From the NCBI GenBank assembly GCA_016735355.1, contig JAERRQ010000225.1, forward strand, positions 1 to 5,172: a stretch of 5,172 nt of DNA, in the 5' to 3' direction. Under the pieces are notes generated by a model. The model saw only the letters and a list, made by a program, of their open reading frames with translations. It ran no database searches and was not told where the DNA came from. The DNA is from Desulfobacterales bacterium (GTDB lineage: Bacteria; Desulfobacterota; Desulfobacteria; Desulfobacterales; BuS5). Positions 1 to 5,172 of this stretch are shown in pieces. The first letter of the stretch is position 1, and the number at the start of each line of letters is the position of its first letter. The translations under genes and the position numbers were made by a program.

Positions 1-1
1 A

Positions 2-1291
2 ATTGAAGACGAACCTGTTTCAATTAACCAGCTAAAACGCTTTGTCGCTGATTATGAAATGAACTCGGGAATCCGTGTACCGATATCCTGCGCTCTCCCT
101 ACAGGCAAATCTGCTGCGGTTATCGGCGGCGGCCCGGCAGGATTAAGCTGCGCTTTTTTCCTCAGACGATTGGGACATGAGGTCAACATATTTGAGGCAA
201 TGCCCAAACTTGGCGGAATTATTCGTTACGGAATTCCGGAATATAGGCTTCCCAAGAAAGTTTTGGACTGGGAAATAGAAGGGATTCTTAATCTTGGCAT
301 AAAATCCCATACAGGAGTTAGATTCGGCCGGGATTTTGATATCGGGTCGCTTGTGGCTGCAGGATATGATTCGATTTTTCTTGGAATCGGGGCATGGGAA
401 GATTACAACCTTGGTATTAAGGGCGAAGATTTTAAGGGATGTTATAAAGGTATTGAGTTTCTTTCAAGCGTAGCATCCGGCAATCCTCCCCCTATAGGAA
501 AAAAAGCCGCTGTAGTTGGCGGTGGGAATTCCGCCATAGATTGTGTTCGTTCCCTGATAAGACTTGGTGCTGAAGAAGTTTATATTGTTTACCGCCGAAC
601 GCGCAATGAAATGCCGGCTAATGAGGTCGAAATAGTAGCTGCAGAACATGAAGGCGTCAAGTTTCAGTTCCTGGCGGCGCCCGAATCCGTAAAAGCGGAT
701 GCGGCAGGTAATGTAACCCACCTTGAATATCTCAAAATGGAATTAGGAGAACCTGATGCCAGCGGCAGAAGACGTCCTGTGCCCATAGAGGGTTCTGAAA
801 CCCTGCTTGAAATCGATATGCTTATAACCGCAATCGGCCAGAGGCCGGATGTATCCTTTAAGGATAGCGGAAAACGGCTTGAAGAACTTAATATAACAAG
901 ATGGAAAACTATTGATGCTGATCCGTTAACCCTCCAGACCAGTATTCCATATGTTTTTACGGCTGGAGATTCCGCCACGGGCGCCTCACTTGTAGTCGAA
1001 GCAATCGGCGGCGGCAGAAGAGCTGCCAGGTCCATGCATCAATATATGACAGGTCAGGAAATAAAAGCGGTTGAAAATTCTTTGTTTAAAAAACATATAA
1101 CGGAATCGATATTTAAATCTGTTAAAGGAATAATCAAAAAACCCCGAGTTACGATGCCTGAACTGCCAGTAATAGAGCGGATTTCAACAATGGACGAAGT
1201 AGATCTTGTGATCAGCGAAAAAGATGCATTGCGCGAATCGAATCGCTGCCTCTCTTGTTGCATCACATGTTATGATAAAGACGCTGCTTAA
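2..1291 (+). CDS. GltD-like FAD/NAD(P)-dependent oxidoreductase, 5'-partial
   Basis: The frame is open from the left edge, so the ATG at 59 is internal and the true start lies upstream; 429 residues plus stop are visible. The first residues (EPVSINQLKRFVADYE) match the end of the N-terminal 4Fe-4S (Fer4_20-type) domain of glutamate synthase small subunits and relatives. In visible numbering, an FAD-binding GGGPAG lies at 42-47, with the family signature GIPEYRLPK shortly after. A second dinucleotide fold, GGGNSA, is at 173-178, followed by YRRTRNEMPA (197-206); in this family such arginines fit NADPH preference. The C-terminal FAD motif AGDSATGASLVVEAIGGG starts at 321. The final 60 or so residues are an extra tail ending in RCLSCCITCY (C-x2-C-C-x2-C), possibly an iron-sulfur ligand set. 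These proteins usually move electrons between NAD(P)H, flavin and Fe-S partners in the cytoplasm. Whether this one is GltD itself, an NfnB-like subunit or another oxidoreductase cannot be decided without upstream genes. No clear terminator follows the stop. Confidence 0.93.
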   Translation: MEDEPVSINQLKRFVADYEMNSGIRVPISCALPTGKSAAVIGGGPAGLSCAFFLRRLGHEVNIFEAMPKLGGIIRYGIPEYRLPKKVLDWEIEGILNLGIKSHTGVRFGRDFDIGSLVAAGYDSIFLGIGAWEDYNLGIKGEDFKGCYKGIEFLSSVASGNPPPIGKKAAVVGGGNSAIDCVRSLIRLGAEEVYIVYRRTRNEMPANEVEIVAAEHEGVKFQFLAAPESVKADAAGNVTHLEYLKMELGEPDASGRRRPVPIEGSETLLEIDMLITAIGQRPDVSFKDSGKRLEELNITRWKTIDADPLTLQTSIPYVFTAGDSATGASLVVEAIGGGRRAARSMHQYMTGQEIKAVENSLFKKHITESIFKSVKGIIKKPRVTMPELPVIERISTMDEVDLVISEKDALRESNRCLSCCITCYDKDAA

Positions 1292-1297
1292 AAAAAG

Positions 1298-1522
1298 TGT
1301 AACCGTTCACGGTTTACAGTTATCAGTTTACGGTTGAAAAAACCAAAAAATTTTGGAATTTATAGCTAATTGTTTCAATCATGGCCGTTGCCATCTGGAT
1401 TTCCATGCAAAACTTGGCAACCTTTTACGCAGAGCCTTGTAAAAGCAAACTTTTGCTTCCCTGTTTAGAATTCGAGTTTTGCTATGTTGTTAACTGTAAA
1501 CCGACAACCGTGAACGGTTACA
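1298..1522. repeat. Unit bounded by inverted heptanucleotide arrays
   Basis: The outer ends are a perfect 17-bp inverted repeat: TGTAACCGTTCACGGTT at 1298-1314 and its reverse complement at 1506-1522. Each end continues inward as a degenerate 7-bp periodic array. On the + strand it reads GTTCACG, GTTTACA, GTTATCA, GTTTACG, GTTGAAA (1305-1339). On the - strand, from the right end inward, it reads GTTCACG, GTTGTCG, GTTTACA, GTTAACA (1515 down to 1488). The interior of about 150 bp has small dyads, CCAAAAAATTTTGG (1343-1356), GTTGCCA/TGGCAAC (1387-1421) and AAGCAAACTTTTGCTT (1443-1458), but no credible gene. It begins 6 bases after the upstream stop codon. Heptad repeats are known from other bacteria (for example cyanobacterial STRRs); a mobile or repeat-family origin here is inference. 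Confidence 0.75.
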
Positions 1523-1565
1523 AAAAAGTTTATATGGATTCCGGTTGTGTGAATGCTTTGAGGTA

Positions 1566-1595
1566 CTCTGGACCTTTTCCTTAAGAGGTCTGGAG
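1566..1595 (+). other. 13-bp RNA hairpin with CCUU loop
   Basis: The + strand sequence CTCTGGACCTTTT (1566-1578) pairs along its full length with AAGAGGTCTGGAG (1583-1595) across a 4-nt loop. Ten pairs are Watson-Crick and three are G-U wobbles. On the - strand those three would be A-C mismatches, so the structure favours a + strand transcript. No U-tract follows, so it is not a standard intrinsic terminator. It could be a 3' end or processing structure for read-through from the upstream gene, or part of an unrecognised RNA. Confidence 0.5.
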
Positions 1596-1725
1596 CATAA
1601 AGTTTAAACACTTCAATCGTATTACATGTCATCATCCCAACTGATTGTAAAGCTGCTGAACCCCATATATAGATTTCAAAGAATCAAGCATTATAATCAA
1701 GAAAAAAGTCGCCCACTTTTACAAC

Positions 1726-1764
1726 CATCCAATGATTTCATCCAATATTGACATCCAATATTGA
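1726..1764. repeat. Tandem 13-bp repeat, two perfect copies and one degenerate
   Basis: CATCCAATATTGA occurs twice back to back (1739-1751 and 1752-1764). It is preceded in register by CATCCAATGATTT (1726-1738), which shares the first eight bases. Each perfect copy contains the palindrome CAATATTG. The 13-bp period is a little over one helical turn. The role is unknown: it could be a protein-binding site array or simple slippage. Confidence 0.7.
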
Positions 1765-1836
1765 TAAGAACCCTCAAAGCCGGCACTAAAATAAACCCAA
1801 CTTGCTGGTACTGAAAGCAGGCTGGAATGGTCTGAG

Positions 1837-1858
1837 ATTATATACTATATTATATACT
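1837..1858. repeat. 10-bp AT-rich direct repeat
   Basis: ATTATATACT occurs at 1837-1846 and 1849-1858, a 12-bp period. The second copy runs into the left arm of the 26-bp inverted repeat. TATACT inside each copy resembles a -10 box, but no good -35 box lies at the right distance. Confidence 0.6.
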
Positions 1859-1896
1859 TGAGTTTTAGAAAAATAGATTCTACGAATTATATGGGT

Positions 1897-1912
1897 TGGC
1901 ATGGTTTTTGTT
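1897..1912 (+). promoter_or_regulatory. Candidate sigma-54 (-24/-12) promoter, forward
   Basis: TGGCATGGTTTTTGTT matches the sigma-54 consensus TGGCACG-N4-TTGCW except C to T at -22 and at the -12 cytosine; spacing between the GG and TG elements is correct. Transcription would start near 1922 and run about 250 nt to the fusion gene's start codon, the only downstream gene it could serve. The -12 GC being GT weakens the call. No activator site is identified, though a 26-bp repeat arm lies just upstream. Confidence 0.4.
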
Positions 1913-2011
1913 TGTCAAGTTAATGTTCCTGTATCTTCCAAGTGCTTACAGTAAAATTGGGGAAATTACTATTAAAAATCTTATAAAAAAAATGTGCGGT
2001 AAGAAATAGGC

Positions 2012-2051
2012 ATACTATTAGTAGTATTAATATAATTAGGGAACTAATTAT
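2012..2051. repeat. Two adjacent AT-rich hairpins
   Basis: ATACTA-TTAG-TAGTAT (2012-2027) and ATAATTA-GGGAAC-TAATTAT (2032-2051) form perfect 6-bp and 7-bp stems four bases apart, near the centre of the inverted-repeat block. There are no flanking T-tracts, so they are not terminators. The loop of the second exposes GGGAA, which resembles a Shine-Dalgarno sequence for the tiny frame at 2053. Such stems are not rare in AT-rich DNA. Confidence 0.4.
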
Positions 2052-2052
2052 T

Positions 2053-2094
2053 ATGGAAAAAGCCGTTGAAGAACAATTGGAGCGGGCAGCATGA
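2053..2094 (+). CDS. Possible 13-codon leader peptide
   Basis: ATG at 2053 opens a frame encoding MEKAVEEQLERAA, ending with TGA at 2092-2094. A purine-rich AGGGAA (2038-2043) lies 9 nt upstream, in the loop of an AT-rich hairpin. It ends 76 nt before the fusion gene. Its charged, helix-prone composition is not diagnostic and it lacks the codon runs expected of an amino-acid attenuator. It is listed only because a plausible ribosome site precedes it within the presumed leader. Confidence 0.15.
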   Translation: MEKAVEEQLERAA

Positions 2095-2095
2095 C

Positions 2096-2110
2096 GCAAT
2101 AAAAGTGCCA
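2096..2110 (-). promoter_or_regulatory. Candidate sigma-54 (-24/-12) motif, reverse
   Basis: On the - strand the sequence is TGGCAC-N5-TTGC, a perfect match to the core consensus. It points away from the fusion gene, into the intergenic block, with a start expected near 2084. No supported - strand gene lies downstream, so it may drive an untranslated or antisense RNA, or be a chance or repeat-derived match. It sits at the same distance (20 nt) from its 26-bp repeat arm as the forward motif does from the left arm. Confidence 0.35.
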
Positions 2111-2158
2111 AAACTCTATTTGTTAAAGAACTATTTTTCGAAAACTCAAGTATATATT

Positions 2159-2163
2159 AGGGG
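2159..2163 (+). promoter_or_regulatory. Shine-Dalgarno site of the HAD-GH65 gene
   Basis: AGGGG lies 7 nt before the ATG at 2171. It fixes the start codon, which is followed after eight residues by the expected HAD motif AIFDLDG. It sits two bases beyond the right arm of the 26-bp inverted repeat, so pairing or protein binding at that arm could affect its access. Confidence 0.8.
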
Positions 2164-2170
2164 AATAAAT

Positions 2171-5100
2171 ATGGCTTCAAAAAAATTCAAAGGTGCAATT
2201 TTTGACTTGGATGGTGTTATCACCGGAACAGCGCGCATACATGCTTTGGCCTGGGAAAGCATGTTCAACCTTTTTCTTAAGCAGATTGCGGAAAGAGACA
2301 AGAAGCCGTTTATGCCTTTTGATAAAGAAAAGGATTATCTGGAATATGTGGACGGCAAACCAAGGCCGAAAGGCGTGCAGAGTTTTTTAGAGTCAAGGTA
2401 TATTGAGTTTCCCTATGGAGAACTTGACGATCCGCCTGACAAGGAAACGATTTGCGGAATGGGCAATAGAAAAAATATAGATTTCCAGGATATACTCCGC
2501 CGTGAGGGGCCGGAGTTGTACGAAACTTCAATTAAATTAATAAAAGAACTTAAAAGAAGAGGTGTCAAGGTCGGGGTAGCCTCATCAAGCCGTAACTGCC
2601 GTCTTATTCTACAACTGGCGGGTATTGAAGATCTTTTTGATACCCGTGTTGACGGAGAAGTATCGCGGGAACTTGACTTGCAAGGCAAACCGGATCCTGA
2701 CATTTTTGTTGTTGCGGCAAAAAATATCGGCCTTAAGCCTGGAGAGTGCATGGTAGTGGAAGACGCCATTTCCGGAGTACAGGCAGGAAGAAACGGTAAC
2801 TTCGGTTTGACCCTGGGCGTGGCAAGAGATATCGACGGATTGGTACTCAAGCATAACGGGGCTGATATTGTGGTACAGGATCTTGGTGATATCAGCGTTA
2901 ATGATATAATCGACTGGTTTGAAACAGGTATTCAGGCTGACGGCTGGAACCTGAACTATAATTTTTTTGATAAAGATAATGAGAAATTAAGAGAAACCTT
3001 GACAACAGTGGGCAACGGATATTTTGGAACAAGAGGCTGTTTTGAAGGCGCACAAGCTTCAGACATCCATTACCCCGGAACCTATATCGCCGGAATGTAC
3101 AATAAGTTGCCGACAAAAATTCAGGGTAAAAATATTTATAATAACGACTTTGTCAATTGTCCGAACTGGATCCTGATAGAACTCAAGATCGGGAACCAGG
3201 AATTCAAGAATCCCCTTGAGATGGAACTTCTTGATTATGAACAAACTTTGTGCGTCCAGGACGGCGTAATGATGCGGTCGATAATATGCAGGGACAAACC
3301 CGGAAGGCTTACAAAAATCAGAACACAGCGGATTGCAAGCATGGAAGAACCGCACCTCGCCGCCATAGAATATAACTTGACGCCATTAAATTATTCAGAA
3401 AAAATTACAATAAGATCCTCCCTGGACGGAACTGTGATAAATGATGGCGTTGCCAGATACCGAGACTTGAAATCAAAGCATCTCTCTCCCATAGCACAGG
3501 GCAAAACAAGAAACGGAATTTTTCTTCATGTTCAGACCAACAGGTCAAAATACCAGATCATCATGAATGCCAGAATAGGTGTAAATGTAAACGGAAAGCC
3601 GTTACCGCTTACAAAAGCCCTGTATCAAAAAAAAGGCTTGATCGGAGAAAAAATTGAAATAGCTGCAGATGAAGGTACAACCTATTCCCTGTCAAAAATT
3701 GTCAGCATTTATACTTCCCTTGACAAGGGTATTACAAATTTAAAAAAAGTCGCTTCCGAAGCTGTTGCGGCTTACAAAACATTCCATGAAGTTTATACAC
3801 CCCACGCCAGAGCATGGAAAAGGCTCTGGAAGCAGTCAGACATAATAATAAAGGGGGACAGACTAGTACAGCAAACAGTCAGGTTGCATATCTATCATCT
3901 GCTTGTCACTGCATCTCCGCATAATAAAAATAGAGATGCCGGAATCACAGCGCGCGGCCTTCATGGAGAGGCATACCGGGGTCATATATTTTGGGATGAA
4001 ATTTATATACTTCCATTTTATAACAGGCGGTTCCCTGAAATCAGCAAATCATTGCTTATGTACCGGTATAACCGGCTTGATGCTGCCCGAAAATATGCAA
4101 AGGATAACGGATACAAGGGAGCAATGTATCCATGGCAGACTGCTGATGACGGGACAGAAGAAACTCAGACAGTACATTATAATCCAAAAGACGGTTCTTG
4201 GGGCCCTGATTTGAGCTTGCGCCAGAGGCATGTTTCGATTGCGGTATTTTATGATGTCTGGAATTATCTTGAAAGCACCGGGGACATGCAGTTCTCTGCC
4301 GAGTATGGTATGAAAATTATGCTTGAAATAGCCAGATTCTGGGCCAGTATCGCAAAATTTGATAATACAACCGGAAAATATCATATTAAAGGCGTGATGG
4401 GTCCCGATGAATTCCACGAAAAAATACCGGATACAGATGAACCCGGCATCCGGGATAATGCCTATACAAATATTATGGTTGTCTGGCTCCTGGAAAAAGC
4501 CCTCGTGCTTATTGATGAACTTGGTGAAAAGAGACTTGAAAAACTCTCTGGAAAAATCGATTTTGATATCAGCGAAACGGATAAATGGCGTGATATAACA
4601 AAAAATATGAATGTTATCCTGGATGGTGACAGCATTATAAGTCAGTTTGATGGATATATGGAACTTAAAGAGCTGGACTGGGATCAATACCGTAAAAAAT
4701 ACGGAGATATTCATCGTCTGGACCGTATACTGAAAGCTGAGGGGAAGAGCCCGGACGATTATAAACTCGCCAAACAGGCAGACGTCTTGATGATGTTTTA
4801 TCTCCTCTCGCCGGAGGAAGTGGGAAAGATTTTGAACCGGCTTGGTTATAAAATAGACGATCCATTAGATTTGTTGAAAAAGAACTATGATTTTTATGAA
4901 AAAAGGACCAGTCATGGCTCAACCCTAAGCAAGGTTGTACATGCAGTTGTCTCCAGCTACATCCATTCAGGCGCGACAGCTTGGGACTGGTTCCTGGAGG
5001 CTGTCAAAAGCGATATTTACGATACCCAGGGCGGCACTACTATTGAGGGAATTCACACCGGCGTCATGGCCGGCACACTGGATGTTATTGTAAGATATTT

Positions 5101-5172
5101 CGCAGGAATAAATCTCTCAGGCAGCAATCCGGATATTAACCCAAACCTTCCGGAACATTGGGATAGCCTGTC
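2171..5172 (+). CDS. Beta-phosphoglucomutase-like HAD / GH65 glycoside phosphorylase fusion, 3'-partial
   Basis: One frame runs without a stop from ATG 2171 to the right edge (1000 residues seen). Residues 1-245 form a HAD phosphatase/mutase domain: D12 and D14 in FDLDGVI, T20 and H24 as in beta-phosphoglucomutase, cap lysine in RKN (K101), S138, K173 in GKPDPD, and E197-D198. Residues 258-1000 form a GH65 enzyme: N-terminal beta-sandwich starting with DGWNLNYN and VGNGYFGTRG (280-289), then an alpha/alpha barrel from about 565. Barrel motifs are ARGLHGEAYRGHIFWD (594-609), NPKDGSWGPDLSLRQRH (to 687), the expected general acid E747 in GPDEFH, RDNAYTN (761-767), KQAD (868-871) and HGSTLS (915-920). 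The last two are the family's phosphate-binding elements and favour a phosphorylase over a hydrolase. The predicted cytoplasmic reaction is disaccharide plus phosphate to beta-glucose 1-phosphate, then to glucose 6-phosphate. The substrate is unresolved (trehalose, maltose, kojibiose and others occur in GH65). PEHWDSL at the edge suggests only a few dozen C-terminal residues are missing. No signal peptide is visible. Similar fusions are known, including the mycobacterial Rv2006 type. Confidence 0.94.
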   Translation, partial: MASKKFKGAIFDLDGVITGTARIHALAWESMFNLFLKQIAERDKKPFMPFDKEKDYLEYVDGKPRPKGVQSFLESRYIEFPYGELDDPPDKETICGMGNRKNIDFQDILRREGPELYETSIKLIKELKRRGVKVGVASSSRNCRLILQLAGIEDLFDTRVDGEVSRELDLQGKPDPDIFVVAAKNIGLKPGECMVVEDAISGVQAGRNGNFGLTLGVARDIDGLVLKHNGADIVVQDLGDISVNDIIDWFETGIQADGWNLNYNFFDKDNEKLRETLTTVGNGYFGTRGCFEGAQASDIHYPGTYIAGMYNKLPTKIQGKNIYNNDFVNCPNWILIELKIGNQEFKNPLEMELLDYEQTLCVQDGVMMRSIICRDKPGRLTKIRTQRIASMEEPHLAAIEYNLTPLNYSEKITIRSSLDGTVINDGVARYRDLKSKHLSPIAQGKTRNGIFLHVQTNRSKYQIIMNARIGVNVNGKPLPLTKALYQKKGLIGEKIEIAADEGTTYSLSKIVSIYTSLDKGITNLKKVASEAVAAYKTFHEVYTPHARAWKRLWKQSDIIIKGDRLVQQTVRLHIYHLLVTASPHNKNRDAGITARGLHGEAYRGHIFWDEIYILPFYNRRFPEISKSLLMYRYNRLDAARKYAKDNGYKGAMYPWQTADDGTEETQTVHYNPKDGSWGPDLSLRQRHVSIAVFYDVWNYLESTGDMQFSAEYGMKIMLEIARFWASIAKFDNTTGKYHIKGVMGPDEFHEKIPDTDEPGIRDNAYTNIMVVWLLEKALVLIDELGEKRLEKLSGKIDFDISETDKWRDITKNMNVILDGDSIISQFDGYMELKELDWDQYRKKYGDIHRLDRILKAEGKSPDDYKLAKQADVLMMFYLLSPEEVGKILNRLGYKIDDPLDLLKKNYDFYEKRTSHGSTLSKVVHAVVSSYIHSGATAWDWFLEAVKSDIYDTQGGTTIEGIHTGVMAGTLDVIVRYFAGINLSGSNPDINPNLPEHWDSL

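Larger units (their letters stand above)
1851..2156. mobile_element. MITE-like AT-rich block with 26-bp terminal inverted repeats
   Basis: The left arm (1851-1876) reads TATATACTTGAGTTTT, then A, then GAAAAATAG. The reverse complement of 2131-2156 is identical except for C at the single variable base, so 25 of 26 positions match. The arms enclose about 254 bp of AT-rich DNA with no transposase or other convincing gene. Size, arms and lack of coding content fit a miniature inverted-repeat element. The ends lie in TATA-rich sequence, so a TA target duplication can be neither shown nor excluded. The alternative is a pair of regulatory binding sites for the gene at 2171, since the right arm stops two bases before its Shine-Dalgarno sequence. 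The repeat is certain; calling it mobile is inference. Confidence 0.5.
1292..2170. other. Intergenic region of about 880 bases, repeat-rich, no convincing gene
   Basis: Both strands were read for coding potential. Open frames here are short (67 codons or fewer), lack good ribosome sites and show no recognisable protein motif. The region instead holds several independent repeat structures, listed separately: inverted heptad arrays, a wobble-rich hairpin, a 13-bp tandem repeat, a 10-bp direct repeat, and an AT-rich block bounded by 26-bp inverted repeats next to the downstream gene. Stretches 1596-1725 and 1765-1836 show nothing beyond a weak 6-bp stem (AAAAGT/ACTTTT, 1704-1720). No tRNA, rRNA or CRISPR array was seen. 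Confidence 0.8.

Noticed and set aside
1291..1314. Hairpin AACCGT-TC-ACGGTT as an intrinsic terminator
   Set aside because: On the + strand no T-tract follows, so it would not end the flavoprotein transcript. On the - strand a T-run follows, but the loop is only 2 nt and no - strand gene is present.
1298..1522. CRISPR array
   Set aside because: The repeats are 7 bp, abut with no spacers, are degenerate, and invert between the two ends.
1381..1584. 67-codon + strand frame starting at ATG 1381
   Set aside because: It starts inside the heptad-bounded repeat and runs through the right heptad array into unrelated sequence; no ribosome site and no recognisable motif. It looks like a chance frame.
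1748..1753. Perfect -35-like TTGACA
   Set aside because: It is created by the junction of the two 13-bp tandem repeats, and no -10-like hexamer lies 16-18 bp downstream.
1923..2009. 28-codon + strand frame starting near the predicted sigma-54 transcript start
   Set aside because: It would be leaderless or nearly so, has no Shine-Dalgarno sequence and no recognisable features.
1920..2111. 63-codon - strand frame with a strongly hydrophobic central segment
   Set aside because: It needs a TTG start with poor upstream pairing, overlaps the reverse sigma-54-like motif (transcripts would start after the start codon), and hydrophobic runs are expected by chance on the complement of AT-rich DNA.
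3903..4214. 103-codon + strand frame inside the GH65 region, which could suggest a frameshifted gene
   Set aside because: The main frame is continuous across this stretch with all GH65 motifs in order, so there is no frameshift.
4049..4714. 221-codon - strand frame
   Set aside because: It lies wholly opposite the conserved GH65 catalytic barrel, whose motifs are intact on the + strand; its translation resembles no family I know and is a shadow.

Overview
The window holds two protein-coding genes on the + strand, both cut by the window edges, separated by a repeat-rich gap of about 880 bases. GC content looks moderate in the genes (mid-40s percent by eye) and clearly lower in the last 330 bases of the gap. 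A GltD-type flavoprotein with a cysteine-rich tail, a HAD-GH65 fusion, sigma-54-like motifs and heptanucleotide repeat arrays together suggest a Gram-negative anaerobe, perhaps a Desulfobacterota-type organism. That placement is an impression, not a demonstrated fact.

Region 1 (2..1291) is the C-terminal part of an FAD/NAD(P)-dependent oxidoreductase of the glutamate synthase small-subunit (GltD)-like family. Its N-terminus lies before the window. It ends in an unusual C-x2-C-C-x2-C tail.

Region 2 (1292..2170) has no convincing gene. It contains (i) a roughly 225-bp unit bounded by inverted arrays of GTTYAYR-like heptads (1298..1522); (ii) a strong hairpin whose wobble pairs favour + strand RNA (1566..1595); (iii) a 13-bp tandem repeat (1726..1764); and (iv) an AT-rich block of about 306 bp bounded by 26-bp, 25/26-identical inverted repeats (1851..1876 and 2131..2156). 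Inside each arm of the last block, at the same 20-nt spacing, lies an inward-facing sigma-54-like -24/-12 motif. The right arm ends two bases before the Shine-Dalgarno sequence of the next gene.

Region 3 (2171..5172, open at the right edge) is one uninterrupted reading frame of at least 1000 codons. It fuses an N-terminal HAD domain of the beta-phosphoglucomutase type to a GH65 disaccharide phosphorylase. The two domains catalyse consecutive steps: phosphorolysis of an alpha-glucoside to beta-glucose 1-phosphate, then conversion to glucose 6-phosphate. The protein therefore looks like a one-polypeptide route from a disaccharide (trehalose, maltose, kojibiose or similar; not resolved) into central metabolism. 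The flavoprotein and the fusion enzyme have no evident functional link and are probably separate transcription units. The most interesting unexplained structure is the inverted-repeat/sigma-54-like block directly upstream of the fusion gene.
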